A stretch of 64,000 nucleotides of DNA, taken from Bicyclus anynana. Its lineage: Eukaryota > Arthropoda > Insecta > Lepidoptera > Nymphalidae. Every line of letters starts with the position of its first letter. The stretch's first letter is position 1. The DNA is taken from positions 7,658,112 to 7,722,111 of the forward strand of contig NC_069085.1 of the NCBI RefSeq assembly GCF_947172395.1, read 5' to 3'. Below the pieces are notes generated by a model that was not told the DNA's origin, searched no databases, and saw only the letters and a program-made list of their open reading frames with translations. The translations under genes were made by a program, and so were the position numbers. This document shows, one piece after another, positions 11,821-23,435 of this stretch.

Positions 11821-13275
11821 AGGGTTGCCTGAATGTTATTCGTCGCTTCGCTAAGCCTGATACGTTATCCTAAACTCGACATTTCAGAATTAATCTCACG
11901 GAATCTAGAAAGATATCATTCACAATTTAATTGTGGAATCATATACGCTACACAGCCATTCCTCGGACTTAGCAAATAAGGCTTTTTACTGCATATAGCC
12001 CATACGAAATGTATAGTTTATTCAAATAATGCAAAAATATGTCATATCCTATGGTAACCCTACTCGCGCCACCGCCTTCGCCGTTACTATTGCCTCTACG
12101 CAAGAGAAAAAAGTTACTCTGTTGACGTTGCCTCGATACGATACTCGCGCTCGATGTTTTCTCAGAATGCCTTACGTATACACTTTCAGTAGAGGTACAA
12201 TTTAATAACGTTTACGTGCCGAAAATAAACTGAATTATGAGTGTTGATATTAGTAATTGTATTTTAATACAAATTCGTACGCTGATTTTAGTACCCCTAA
12301 TCGTAATTCATATCTAATTTTTGTAACGAAAGTGATAACTTCTGTCGAGCGAGGCGCACACTTTTTTTTTAGTTTTATTAAATATTTATATTGTCATTTA
12401 TAAAACCCTATATTTTAAAATTCGAAGGATTTCTGTTAAAGTTTTAAAAATTATAAGTTAGTTATCAGGATAGGTAGGCTAATCAAACGAACTTTATTAG
12501 TGCAATTTTAAAACCATCTTACATTTACATTACATTACTTTACTTTACATTACATTACCTAGAACACATCTATAAAAATATAAGGAAATAAATTAATAAA
12601 AATCCTCACTAAACCTTACCAGCGGAAAGGTCACCAGATTTCAATTAACTGAAATTACTGAAAACTTTAAGTCCTAGGTTCAGATCCTATCCCTTTGAAT
12701 TAATATAATTGCTACGAGTAACAATAATAATAATAATTTAACGGGATGAGTAGCTTTTAACTAAGTGGAATCGTAAAGAAGAGCATTGTGTCTGAATCAA
12801 AATGTGATGATATCCTATTTGATTAATTTATAATTTTTAATACTGTAGATACTATACGTATGTTGAAAAAATCGTTTAATTGAAGCGGTCTCATAAAGAA
12901 AAACGTAAGGAAAAATTGTTAACTATATTGCGATTCTACGTGAATAAAAGATCAAAATTCTCCAGAAATGGGCGGTGGTGCCATAAACTGAATAAATGAT
13001 TGTACCTTTTAGGATAAAGGCTCAACACGCCGCACTCGCGAAGCATTTTATGGACAATTCCATTTTAGCATTTATCATTTTGTTTCCATAGAAATAACCA
13101 TTAGCCAGCACATTTATGTTCCTACATGTATTTGACGTACAATAAAATGTTTTTTTGTACGAACACAGTGCAGTGGTTGATTTGGGATTGAGTCTGAACC
13201 GAGCAAAGGTTTAATTGAATCAGTTCATAACGATTAACTGCAAATTGAACTTTTTAACCATAATTATAAATTGAA
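11821..13275. other. noncoding stretch
   Basis: AT-rich with a short TTACATTACA-type simple repeat at about 12519-12560. No exon or element is recognised. Confidence 0.45.
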
Positions 13276-13510
13276 CGTGACGTGATAGCCCAGTGGAAAT
13301 GACCTCTGCCTTCGATTCGGAGGGCGTATGTTCGAATCCGGTCCGAGGCAGTTTAACTTTCAGTTAAGTGTTTCAATTTTAAGAAATTAAATATCACGTG
13401 TCTCAACGGTGAAGGAAAAACATCGTGAGAAAACCAGCGTATTCTCACGATGTCGTGAATTTTCTTAGTTCTCTACGTGTGTGACCGTTAGCCGTTTGGC
13501 GTTTCTGAAA
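13276..13510 (+). mobile_element. tRNA-derived SINE (Metulj-like)
   Basis: The tRNA-like head has an A box (TAGCCCAGTGG) and a B box (TTCGAATCC), then the body TTTAAGAAATTAAATATCAC, CACGTGTCTCAACGGTGAAG and CATCGTGAGAAAACC. The 3' part is shortened. Confidence 0.88.
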
Positions 13511-14254
13511 GAACCTCAGGAAAGAACTGTCTTTAAATCCTAAAAGTTTATGATTTAATCGGCTTTAGTTAATGCATCTCTGTGTTGGCACCGCCTTCAA
13601 AGTGATCATAACACATACGATGTTATTTTTTGCTTTTTAGTTTATTTTTGTGATTTTAAAGTCGGTTCAATTCTTTTGTTAAAAAGGTTTTATTTTTCTG
13701 TTTTTAGTGTGTCCTAGCATTTCATTTTCATATAAATAATTATAAATGGTCACCAATCTTGAACTATACTCTTTCAAACAAAAAAATATTTTTATAATTG
13801 GTTAAAAAATGACGAAGCTATGCGGTAACAAACATTAAAAAAAATGTATGCGCGTCGAATTGAGAACCTCCTCCTTTTTTTTAAAATCGGTTTAAAAATG
13901 GAATAGTTTATCAATAAAACGGTATTTTCTCTATATTCTGTGTCAGTGTTCGTGATTATTTCAACACGAACGCAATTAGAAAGGCGTCAGAGCTCCTCCT
14001 GTTTGTTTTAATTACATCGAAATGACCGCCGCGCAGGCCGCGACTCCACGCCCCTGTCCGATCCACTTTTATTGTTAATTGCAAATCCCATTTATGATTA
14101 AAAGAAAAAACACGACAATCCGGTTTCAAAACCATAAAGCTCCGAGGCCTATATAACAATGTTTGGATGAATATAAATCTCTTTGCTCACAGCTACGACC
14201 CAGCATTTATTTAACCCACCATATATTTATCCACGTTTTTCATACTTCAGCCCC
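13511..14254. other. noncoding, with a unique homeobox-site-rich block
   Basis: Bases 13960-14160 are less AT-rich and unique. They carry clustered TAAT/ATTA cores, TTAATTGC and an octamer-like AATTGCAAAT next to CATTTATGATTA. This is typical of a developmental enhancer, but that is inferred from motifs alone. Confidence 0.3.
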
Positions 14255-14409
14255 TTCACACTGGCATTTCTACAATGTAGACGTTTGGAGAAGAAATGAA
14301 CAGCGCAGATTACATGATGCTTAGCGCAGCATACAAACTCGGTTGGCGTCAACTTGCGCGATGCTACGCAGCGTACAAGTGTTGACTCTATAGAAACGCC
14401 TAGTGTGAA
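14255..14409. mobile_element. MITE, TTCACACT.GGC family
   Basis: Imperfect terminal inverted repeats: TTCACACTGGCATTTCTA on the left and TAGAAACGCCTAGTGTGAA on the right. The element is about 155 bases with no coding content. A related pattern (CGCACTAGAGTT) occurs at 28131-28348. Confidence 0.6.
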
Positions 14410-14866
14410 AAGACTCTTATTTTAATCCGTATTTGGCAGGTACATGGCACGATGCGGATATTAATAATAGCTATATTCTTATGCAACCTTTTTAATATGT
14501 TTTTAGGACTGATTATAAAGGAGAATATTGGAAATGTCTATTGGTGTGTTGCCGATAACATTAATTGTTATTGCAGAAAACACTCACAACTGAAAGAAGA
14601 GTTCTTCCGCGTGATTACTTATTACCTACTGAAAAATAAATACAAAGTTCTGTCTAATTCTGTGATATTTACGCATTATCACTGACTGAGCAATCTATAG
14701 GATTTCACTGAATAATTCTTTAATGTATCGTATTTGGTTTGATTTTAACTAAATCATACATATTTTAAATACTGTGTCTACACAACTTCTTTTCTTGAGA
14801 AAAGTCATCAAGAAACACAGCAATTGCTCTATATAATCAAAACGTTAATAGGAATTTATTTTATTT
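14410..14866. other. noncoding, nothing identified
   Basis: A 77-codon open frame (14452-14685) is AT-rich; its hydrophobic start could mimic a signal peptide, but there is no family match and no supporting structure. Confidence 0.4.
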
Positions 14867-15085
14867 TAGTAGCAGCAGACGCCGCGCGGTTTCACGCGCG
14901 TGGTTCCCGTTCCCGTAGGAATACAGGGATAATATATAGCCTATAGCCTTCCTCGGTAAATGGGCTATCTAACACTGAAAGAATTTTTGAAAAGAAGAAA
15001 GAAGAACACTGAAAGGATCAGTATTTCCTGAAATTAGCGCTTTCAAGCAAACAAACAAACAAACTCAGCTTTATAATATTAGTAT
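14867..15085 (-). mobile_element. Helitron copy, GACGCCGCGCGG family
   Basis: Reversed layout: GCAGACGCCGCGCGGTTTCA, GATAATATATAGCCTATAGC, CCTTCCTCGGTAAATGGGCT, then ACAAACAAACTCAGCTTTAT and AATATTAGTAT. The terminal CTAG is mutated. A short insertion (GAAAAGAAGAAAGAAG) interrupts it. Confidence 0.75.
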
Positions 15086-15673
15086 TGATTTATGTCAGAC
15101 TAATTTTCCTACGTGGACTTCCTGTGAAGGTTAGAAATGCACATACATGTAACTTATAATTATAATTTTATGTCTAAAACAGATGACTTCATGAATCCAT
15201 TAAAGAAAAGTGCTATTTCACATTGAAACTGTGCTCATTTACTCAATTAAATTCAAATGGAGACACCGCTACGTGGATAAACGTAAAATATAAAAAGCAA
15301 AATACAAAAGTCCAAGGGTAGTGCAGCTGCCAAGCCCCCTTTCGGATTAAAGGGCCATCGCACGCCACTTTTACTTGCCTAAAGAGGGCACACGTTTCCT
15401 GTTTTATTATTTTATCTTTTTTTTTAATTCCGAGCTTTAGGACAATTATTACAGAAATAATTTAAAACTTTGTTTAATTAATAAAATTATTTTAAACAAT
15501 GTTCCCGCATATCCTCAGACTATCTAATTAATCTGAGCGTATATCGCATGGAGTAGCTTCGTGGGCCTAAGCTCCACATCCTCTCTTCTATAGAAAGGGA
15601 AACTTGGCTTTAGCGAGCCGTTCAAATAGGCTGATCATGGTGATCATCATCATTATCATTATCAGCCAAACTT
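15086..15673. other. noncoding stretch
   Basis: Holds a short GC-richer piece at about 15300-15370 resembling a repeat tail (CCCCCTTTCGGATTAAAGGG), but no full element. Confidence 0.4.
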
Positions 15674-15756
15674 AGTTTCATATTCCGATTCAAGATTCAA
15701 GAATTGTAGATTCACCAAACTTACAGTTCATGAATCTTGAATCGGAATATGAAACT
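15674..15756. repeat. perfect 26 bp inverted repeat (hairpin)
   Basis: Arms at 15674-15699 and 15731-15756 are exact reverse complements (the left arm starts AGTTTCATATTCCGATTCAA), separated by 31 bases. The size would allow a short-hairpin RNA or be a remnant of a fold-back element. No transcript evidence exists. Confidence 0.9.
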
Positions 15757-15883
15757 TCTGATATTCTAAAATTTTATTTTAATGTATTCAACAACTTTAT
15801 TGGTGCAGTTTTGCAATGTGTTGACTTAGGAATTGGAAATATATAATTTTTAAATTGGCTCAATCGTAGTCTGCTCGCCTTGT

Positions 15884-16095
15884 CACTATTTTGATCTTCA
15901 TTAACAACCTATTAAAATAAACATCAAATCAATTGACAAAATGTCGTTTACCTACTGTGTGATATCCACCAGAAGACACCGGATAACATTTTTACATAGG
16001 ATTTTAATTTCGTTTATTTCAACTAGCAATACGTCAAAGATAGTGAATAAACCTGCAGTTGCAACGACTTTGAATGTAGCTATGTAGTTATGTAT
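15884..16095 (+). repeat. dispersed repeat, copy A
   Basis: Shares ATTAACAACCTATTAAAA, CTACTGT.TGATATCCAC and ATACGTCAAAG.TAG with copy B at 18190-18390 in the same orientation, 2.3 kb away. The family is unknown. Confidence 0.65.
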
Positions 16096-16891
16096 TGCTT
16101 CGTCAAAGACTTACCACCAAACGGTTTAACAATGCCACACATAATACCACATACAAACCAATGTAAGGTTAGAAGAAAAAGGTGACAATGCAATGCATTA
16201 CGTACCTATACGTGGTTTGGTGCTAGACTATGTCTCTAGGAGCCCTAGTTGTTAGGCTCCGTTGTGAAAAATCTGGGCCGTCTAGTTAAACTTGGTCCTT
16301 AAAAAATTTTGTACAAATAGTTTCTAACCGATACAAACCACCCCAGTTGTTTTCCGCGTTTCGCCGTTCCCCACTGCTTTTGTCTCGGCATTTCTTTTCC
16401 AAACTACGTTATGTTTAAATTGTCACTTTTATTATCCGTTCCCGAGACAAGACTCTTAAAACTTCCCTAATACAAACAAGAAGAGTTTCCAAAATAAATT
16501 GACTTGCTTTTGTAAATTTAAAAAAAAATAATGTAAAATTTACATTAATTCAAATTAGCCGACATTGTGAATCAGAATTATCATTCTGACATTACTATCG
16601 CATTTATTAGAGGTCTTTGTTTAGTTGTACTTCATTGTTAAAGCAGCTATTGATATTTAATATAGCGCACATTACATCCGGCCGCAATGAAAAGCCACTA
16701 TATTTTACGCTTCTACAATATTAGATAATGATTAATTTGAAATTCAATTCTAATTACGGAGCCAAGTATCGCCGTAGCTGGTTATAATTTGATAGTGCTG
16801 TACAGCGCTCCATAGAACGTCTTGACTTTTCGCACAATAAATAGTCATAAGGGTAGGAATAGCGTTGCCAGCCGTACTGTAATATATAGTA
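16096..16891. other. noncoding stretch
   Basis: No exon or well-defined element is seen. Confidence 0.4.
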
Positions 16892-17140
16892 CTAGCGGAC
16901 GCCCGCGACTTCGTCCGCGTAAAATTCGATGTCAACTTTACTACTACCCCTAACCTGCCCTACCCCTACACTACACTACCCCTACCTTACCACTACCGCA
17001 ACCCTACTACTACCCCAACCCTACTACTACCCCAACCCTACCCAACCCCTACCTCTACCCTACCCCTACCCTACCCCTACCGTAATGCATTTTTATCCTA
17101 CATGGAAAATAAAACTGCTACTACTACTACTACTACTAAT
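16892..17140 (-). mobile_element. Helitron 3' end with CCCTAC-type minisatellite
   Basis: Starts CTAGCGGACGCCCGCGACTT and TCGTCCGCG (reversed hairpin and CTAG end), then AATTCGATGTCAACTTTACT and about 140 bases of degenerate CTACCC-type repeats, then a (CTA)n run at about 17118-17137. Same architecture as the 26919 element, but shorter and more diverged; the 5' end is missing. Confidence 0.75.
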
Positions 17141-18189
17141 GGACCTTTGGATGCATTAGATTGATTGTGTAAGAAGAGGTTGCCTAGTAAAATTACAGCC
17201 GGATAGTACCTAAATAATTAAATTATTTTTTTTAATTTATTTAATATACTTCCCGCATTGGTTAATAAAAAAATCGTACAGTAATTAAAAGAATATACCT
17301 AACAGAATTGAAAACGTAAAGGTTGCCTGCTTTCACACTGCAACTGTGGGGTTGCCAGATATAAACAATTGAATCATGTTATTTAGTTGTCTGATATGTC
17401 AAATGAAAGCTTATTTTATGCTTAATTTAACTTTATTAAGTTGCCTTTGATCTAGTTTATGGTATCCTAAATTTTCTATGAAAAAAGTGTCTGGCCGCAA
17501 TATAGCGTAATTTAACTTTGCAATGACACTGTGAATATTATCTATCATTTATTTCTTATCACTAATAAATAACAGATGAGTGTATATATTTCTAATGCTA
17601 ATAATCTAAAATAACCTACTGGGGGGCTGCATTTCATAGATGCAAAAAATCATTACTATCCTGTATTACAGAAGGAATTTTCTGTTTTGTACAATGTTAA
17701 GTTAATTAAAAACCTTCTGCAAGCCACTGCCTTCTGCGTAGGCCGTAGCTGTGTAGCGTACGTGCTAATAAATGGTAAAATAGTTTGCGTCGTACTATAT
17801 TTCAGTACTTAGTGTAAAGCTAAAGGTACGAGTAAAATGCTTACACTCTATATTACCCTTACATGCCGGCTAAAGTCAAATGCACCCCTTTCGCTAAAAA
17901 ATAAAAACTTAAAGTGCACTCCGCTCGCGTGAAGTTGTTGTTAAAAACATAGTGTTGAATATTAAAACGTGTTTTATTTTACCATTACAATTTCATGTAA
18001 AACGTTTCTCTTTTTAGCAATCATGATTCTGTATTACAATCAACAATGAGCCCCAACACTGTTTATCCAATTAAACCTTAAACACACACGGCGCATATTT
18101 CCAGTTAATATACCTACAATAAGTAGCAACTTGCACATAATTCCCAATCACACTTGTATCGACACGCGCTCGGGACAGTTGGTAAGCTG
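17141..18189. other. noncoding stretch
   Basis: AT-rich, no recognised features. Confidence 0.4.
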
Positions 18190-18390
18190 TTCACTAATTT
18201 GGTCTTTATTAACAACCTATTAAAACAAACATAGAACCAACTGAGAAATGTCATCTACCTACTGTATGATATCCACGAAGGGTTGTCAATAAGCGCCGGA
18301 TGACATTTGTTTCGTATATTATATAAACTAACATACGTCAAAGTTAGAGAATAAGCTGCATTCAGGAAGCTGTGATGCATGATGTAATAC
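18190..18390 (+). repeat. dispersed repeat, copy B
   Basis: Partner of the 15884 copy, with similar block order and moderate divergence. An open frame on the opposite strand (18255-18557) overlaps it and is probably meaningless. Confidence 0.65.
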
Positions 18391-19139
18391 AGTGTTGACT
18401 TTTGTCGCTTGCATAATCTTTTAATTTTTAATACTATAACCATGAAAAGCATCCAGGCTCGTGATCGTATTAGGAGAGCCTGCAATATACAGACATTCCT
18501 CATTTTATAGGTTGTATGTTTGTCACCCCATGCTCTTACCATAAGTAAGTACGGCAACTAATTTAGGGGTTTGGATCGTGGTGACTGTGGAAAGTAGTAA
18601 GGTTACAATGGTCCAGATTCTCAATTGTTCTTCATTTCTCCACTCTTATACTCTATTGTCTTCTGTGTCTTTTTGAAAGATCAGGTTTCGGTTCAGAATC
18701 TCACTCAGCAATATCGAAGTTTTCAGTCATTAATCTGTAAACAAAGCCATTTCATACCATGTACCAGATTAATAATAATTACTATTATTTATGACGTTAG
18801 CTTATAATCTAAATATTAACACTCGGAATTAGTCAAGTAGATTGGCTATTTTAGATAATAATGGACCGAAAAGGGTCTACTGGGCCCGGTCCTGTCCAAT
18901 GAACAGAGCCAAGGTTCCAGGCTAATAACTTGCACATTCGAATTGTCGTAGTTGAAATTTGCAAAGTTCTACGTAAATACATTTTAACAGAATTTTATTT
19001 TTCGTTAACAAAATTATCGTTATCAAGTTGTGAATAAATTATTCGTAACGAAGCGCTCACGACTGGCAATTGTGTAAAGATTCCTAACCTCACAACTCGT
19101 GGATTGTTTCTTCGCGGCCGTATTTTTAGAATTGATTTA
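18391..19139. other. noncoding stretch
   Basis: AT-rich, no recognised features apart from a GC-richer GGGTCTACTGGGCCCGGTCC segment near 18876. Confidence 0.4.
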
Positions 19140-19400
19140 GTTTATCTCATAGCTTAATTACGTATGTGTGGAGTGGCTTCGGCTTAGAAGATCGTAGCCG
19201 GGTGAGTGAGGGGCGTTTAACGGGCTAATTATCAAACGGCTAATGAAGTTTGTATTCAGCGGGCGGGCACCGAGCGGTGCGGGGCTCGGAGGCGCTACGT
19301 CTTGCGACTGGCAAAGCGCCCCACCTGATAACACCCCGCCCTCCACAGAAAAATTGCAGAGAAAAAGTTTCATCGCAAGAGAACGTGAATGAAATGAGGA
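19140..19400. other. GC-rich unique block, possible conserved noncoding element
   Basis: A non-repetitive block with GGGCTAATTATCAAACGGCT and TAATGAAG (homeodomain-type cores) next to a CpG-rich segment. Open frames on both strands are short. An enhancer is plausible but unproven. Confidence 0.25.
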
Positions 19401-20589
19401 ATTGTGTCGGCCGCTTTCGGGATTATTTCTAACGTGAAATTCTCTCCTCCTTTATTTCTATTTCAATTCATCAAGACGTCTTCTTTGTGCAGCGATGCTC
19501 AATCTTCGTGCATGCAAAACTCGTCGCGTGCAAGTCTTTGATAGGTAATGCACATTGCACATCTAAAACGCACCTTGGAAGCAGAGGCACGTCTTAGATG
19601 CGAAATCTGCTTAGCTAGGGTATAATTTAACCCCGTCGCAGAGTTCCTTTGACTTGACATGATAATTTATGGTTAGTTGAGTTACGTGTACAGAACACGA
19701 GTGCCTATGTATCTAGTTTAAGCGACATGAGATTAATTATTACGGAAACTGATATAGATTCTCATATTATGCTTATGAAGATTACCTTCTGTATCGTGTA
19801 AAGGGGTATTTTATGACGCTAACTATCATTATTTATTATAACGGAAACCAAATAGGTGTGCTGAAATACATATTTTAATTATAGTTCTTCTTAATCATTT
19901 ATTATAAACTCGAAAGTTAAATATGCAAACTGTAATCACTTACTTTTTCATTTTGATTTAGTGATCTACTTTTTAACTACAAGTTTGCATAGAAAAAATA
20001 TACCTATTGTTAACAAGGGCAAAGATAATGAAATGATGTAGATAAACTATTGAAAATAATATAGCACATAGGAGTGACTTTATTTTTAATATTTTTTTGT
20101 TTTGCTATACTCGTAAATATCTGAGTATTGGATCGATTTTTAAAATATCGTTTTAATGTATTGCTAGGTACTTTAGTTTTCACGATAAAAGTTTATCTAT
20201 AATACCTAGTAGATACAAATCGTAGCGTAGTTACATCCGCGTACATTTTTATGAGTAGTATACCAAAATGAAAGCCTCATAAGTTGCCGAGGAAATCGCT
20301 TATTTCGTTCGACAAGAAAATTACTGTCTATTCAATACTGCACCAGCATTGGATAGGTCTCGTAACGATGTGCCGTGGACTAAATTGACGACTGTTCAAT
20401 ATTTTCGACCAGTATTTTAAATTGAGGTTAAAACCTATCTACACACGCTCAGTAAATGGTCACTTATTTCAGTGATAGTTACACTGTTGCTACATTCTAT
20501 GTACCTAGCATTTTAATATGTGAAATAATAAAATGTTACATCTAAAGGAACAGTACCTAATATACGTATACAGTACATAATATACGAGT
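19401..20589. other. noncoding stretch
   Basis: AT-rich, no recognised features. Confidence 0.4.
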
Positions 20590-20720
20590 ATATTCGCGTA
20601 ATTACAAAAATAATCCTGAGCCGCCTGCATCCAGTGAATCTCTGCGACTCGCTTGATGTCGTCAGTCCACCTGGTGGGGGGTCGAACAACACTGCGCTTT
20701 CTAGTGCGGGGTTGCAATTC
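20590..20720 (-). mobile_element. RTE-like LINE C-terminal fragment
   Basis: The minus strand encodes QPRTRKRSVVRPPTRWTDDI and KRVAEIHWMQAAQD, the conserved C-terminal tail of lepidopteran RTE-type elements. It is cut on both sides. Confidence 0.75.
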
Positions 20721-20820
20721 CAGCGCCTTGGAACCCCTATACGTCCATCGGCTCTATTAAAATTGGAACTATTAAAGTCTAGTTTATATTAAAAGTTTGA
20801 TAAAATTTTGAATAATAATA

Positions 20821-21012
20821 GTTTACCCATATCATGAGAGTGTTTTTCAAATAGCCTGTCCACCATCTTAGACGTCCGCCATATTGGATTAAAGTCACGT
20901 GACTATTTTTTTCGTATTCCTGACAGCAAACCCTTTCATTTGATATCAATACCATGGGGGTGAATTTCAAACAGCCAGTCCGCCATCTTGGAGAAGCCGC
21001 CATATTGGATTT
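20821..21012. repeat. diverged tandem repeat, 121 bp period
   Basis: Two units share TTTCAAA.AGCC.GTCC, CCATCTT.GA and GCCATATTGGATT; the last block recurs at 20878 and 20999. Unit divergence is substantial. The family is unknown. Confidence 0.7.
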
Positions 21013-21568
21013 GTAATGACGTTTCTTAGCTAGTCATGTATTGCCATCTAAACTCGGAAAAATTTCATCCTAATCGAAGACCAAGAAGTGGGCCAAATTA
21101 AGATTCCAAGATTTTCTTACATACATAGTTACAAGTGAAAGCTTATATTAGATAAGCGTGTTGAAAATACTTTACCACTAAAACAACTACATATAGAATC
21201 TCGTGACATAAATAGTAAGTTTGCATTATTATTTTTACAAAATGGACGTCAGAAATTGTAAAAAAAGTACGTGAATGGCTTAAAATGTTTGTAGTAAACC
21301 CTGTTTATCCAAACATGTTTTTATTACAGCTCCACGAGCATCGTTTCGCATTCTACTTAAGCTTCTGAATGGAGGCTGAAATCTGGCGCGCTTACTTCTA
21401 TTCTAATTTTTTCCTAAAGTCTGGCTTACCACGCTTTAGTTATACGGATAAGTTTATGGGTATCAAAATCTTTTATATACTCGTAACTAACAACACATCT
21501 TGAAATATATTGCTGCAAAAATAAATTGCTTTTTTTATTTATTCTATTATATTTATTCCTTAATTCAC

Positions 21569-21745
21569 CTAACAGAGTTTGTTTGTTTGATTGAACGCGC
21601 TAATCTCAGGAACTAATGGTCCGATTTGAAAAATTCTTTCAGTGTTAGATAGGCCGTTTATCAAGGAAGGCTATAGGCTATATATTATCCCCATATTCCT
21701 ACGGGAACGCGAACCACGCGGGTGAAACCGCGCGGCGTCAGCTAG
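21569..21745 (+). mobile_element. complete-looking short Helitron
   Basis: Runs from CTAACAGAGTTTGTTTGTTT through GGTCCGATTTGAAAAATTCT and CTATATATTATCCCCATATT to CGCGCGGCGTCAGCTAG, followed by T. About 177 bases, noncoding; the GC-rich end forms a small hairpin. The 5' terminal TC is not clear. Confidence 0.8.
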
Positions 21746-22911
21746 TAATAATATACAAGAACAAGAATAATTACAAAAAACGAAACTTATAGTAGAAGTA
21801 CGAGTGCAAAGGCGGCCTTACTATTATTTATTATTTATGTAATAGGTATAGGAACTAAGAACATCGTTAATAGAATTGAAACTATCGTGAGTGTTATTCT
21901 TATTAATGTTTGGATCGTGCCGCGTTACAAGAACAAACTCATGACTAAGGGTCCCGTATGGGTTCGAAAGTAGTCGAGCACACTCCGTTGTATCACGTGA
22001 GTTTTAGCCATGGTTCATAATACATTGATATCGTTAATTTATTTATTTATTTAGAATAATCCACCGCTAATACATTAAGTTCATGCTTACTTTATGTTCA
22101 TTGTTAGATTACGTGAATGCTTAGCTACTAAAAGATTTTCACAACGTTTACAATTTTTACAGAGTATGGATTAATATTAATAGAACTACTAGATATTTCA
22201 CGAGAATTGAATCATCAATACCTGAACGGCCAGACTTAAACCCGAGACTATTTTAATTCAATACCGGACTATCGTACCTTCTACAATCAAAAGCTTTACG
22301 ATTATATTTGGTGAGAAAATTATTATTATTATTTTCACGACTGAATTATTCCAAATTCAAATATTGACTAATTACCTTTATTGGTTTTCGTGTATATTGT
22401 GTGCCTTTTATTTACGGCATTTTTGCATATAATCTTAAATTACTAAATAGAGATTGATATCTGACCAGCTTCTCTATTCTAATATTTCCAAAGGCCAGGC
22501 TTACGATTATTTTCTCTCAGACGCGGAAACTGGGGTTGATAACATCTTCAAAAATCTTTTGTGGCAACATTTCACCACTGTCAAAAGGAATTCCCGTTAA
22601 AGATAAGGTTACTTTGCCCTCCGGGAAAAGGAAAACTACTGTACGTTTGATTCAATTTTGCAATCTATGTTACGGAATACTTATGTAATCATACTGTCCG
22701 TCTGTTCTTTTCGGACAAGGAACGACATTGATGTTTTAGTAGACGTACGTTAAAAATGGAATATCTATCATCATGTTCATGCTACCTCTATTAAAGTTAT
22801 GGCGCTATAGATATCTACCATTAAAACGCCTTGACTTAAGTGGACCATACCTACTACAGTTTTGAACCACTAAAGCATTGCTATTAATTACAGGTATGTA
22901 TCTAAAGAAAA
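21746..22911. other. noncoding stretch
   Basis: AT-rich, no recognised features. Confidence 0.4.
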
Positions 22912-22950
22912 GGGTTCCGTTTTTGTACTACGTACGTTCGGAACCCTAAA
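22912..22950 (-). repeat. GGGTTCCG retroposon end, palindromic piece
   Basis: AGGGTTCCGTTTTTGTACTA, then CGTACGTTCGGAACCCT: the reversed version of the block at 9247. Very short. Confidence 0.55.
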
Positions 22951-22971
22951 AACTGGAAAACTGAATAAGGA

Positions 22972-23435
22972 TGATGTCAGTTTTTAAATTCTATATAAAT
23001 TAGGAGTATGCTAATAGTAAAGCAATTTTGTAAAAGTAACAGATTATCTGCGATTATTACTTTCCGAGCTACAAGGATTTAAAGGGTCAAATTTGCGGAT
23101 CCCTAAAAACGCCCCATGCAAAATGGCACGAATTAATGACGTTGATCATGAATGATCGATAAATTTTCATGTGCATTCAAACAAAATTACAAATATCTTT
23201 GTTATTTGTGGGTTTATGTTTATAGTTCGTGTATTGAAAAATGTCACGTTTCATTTAAGGAAGCTAAAAAGTATGAATTTTCATCTAATTACGATGCATG
23301 ATGATTTTTTGATGATGATTTAGCAAACATCCAGACAATCTTTGTTTACGTATAATTTAGTTGATATTGACCTTATTTACCCGAATGTCTCATAAAAATC
23401 AATATGTTCGAACCTAGTCATCATCCCCATTGCTA
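22972..23435 (+). repeat. dispersed repeat pair, copy 1
   Basis: Shares TATGCTAATAGTAAAGCAAT, AATATCTTTGTTATTTGTG, and the end TCATCATCCCCATTG with copy 2 at 24945-25302, in the same orientation. Copy 1 has an insertion of about 60 bases near its 3' part. Class unknown. Confidence 0.7.

Noticed and set aside
10481..11854. Open frames of 82-108 codons on both strands
   Set aside because: They overlap in GC-rich DNA where stops are rare and have Arg/Ala/Gly/Pro composition without any domain. Only one minus-strand frame with a good donor is kept as a weak candidate.
13276..13345. tRNA gene
   Set aside because: A and B boxes are present, but the sequence continues into the SINE body and does not fold as a complete tRNA; the same holds for the heads at 25793, 31697, 34055, 47206 and 49475.
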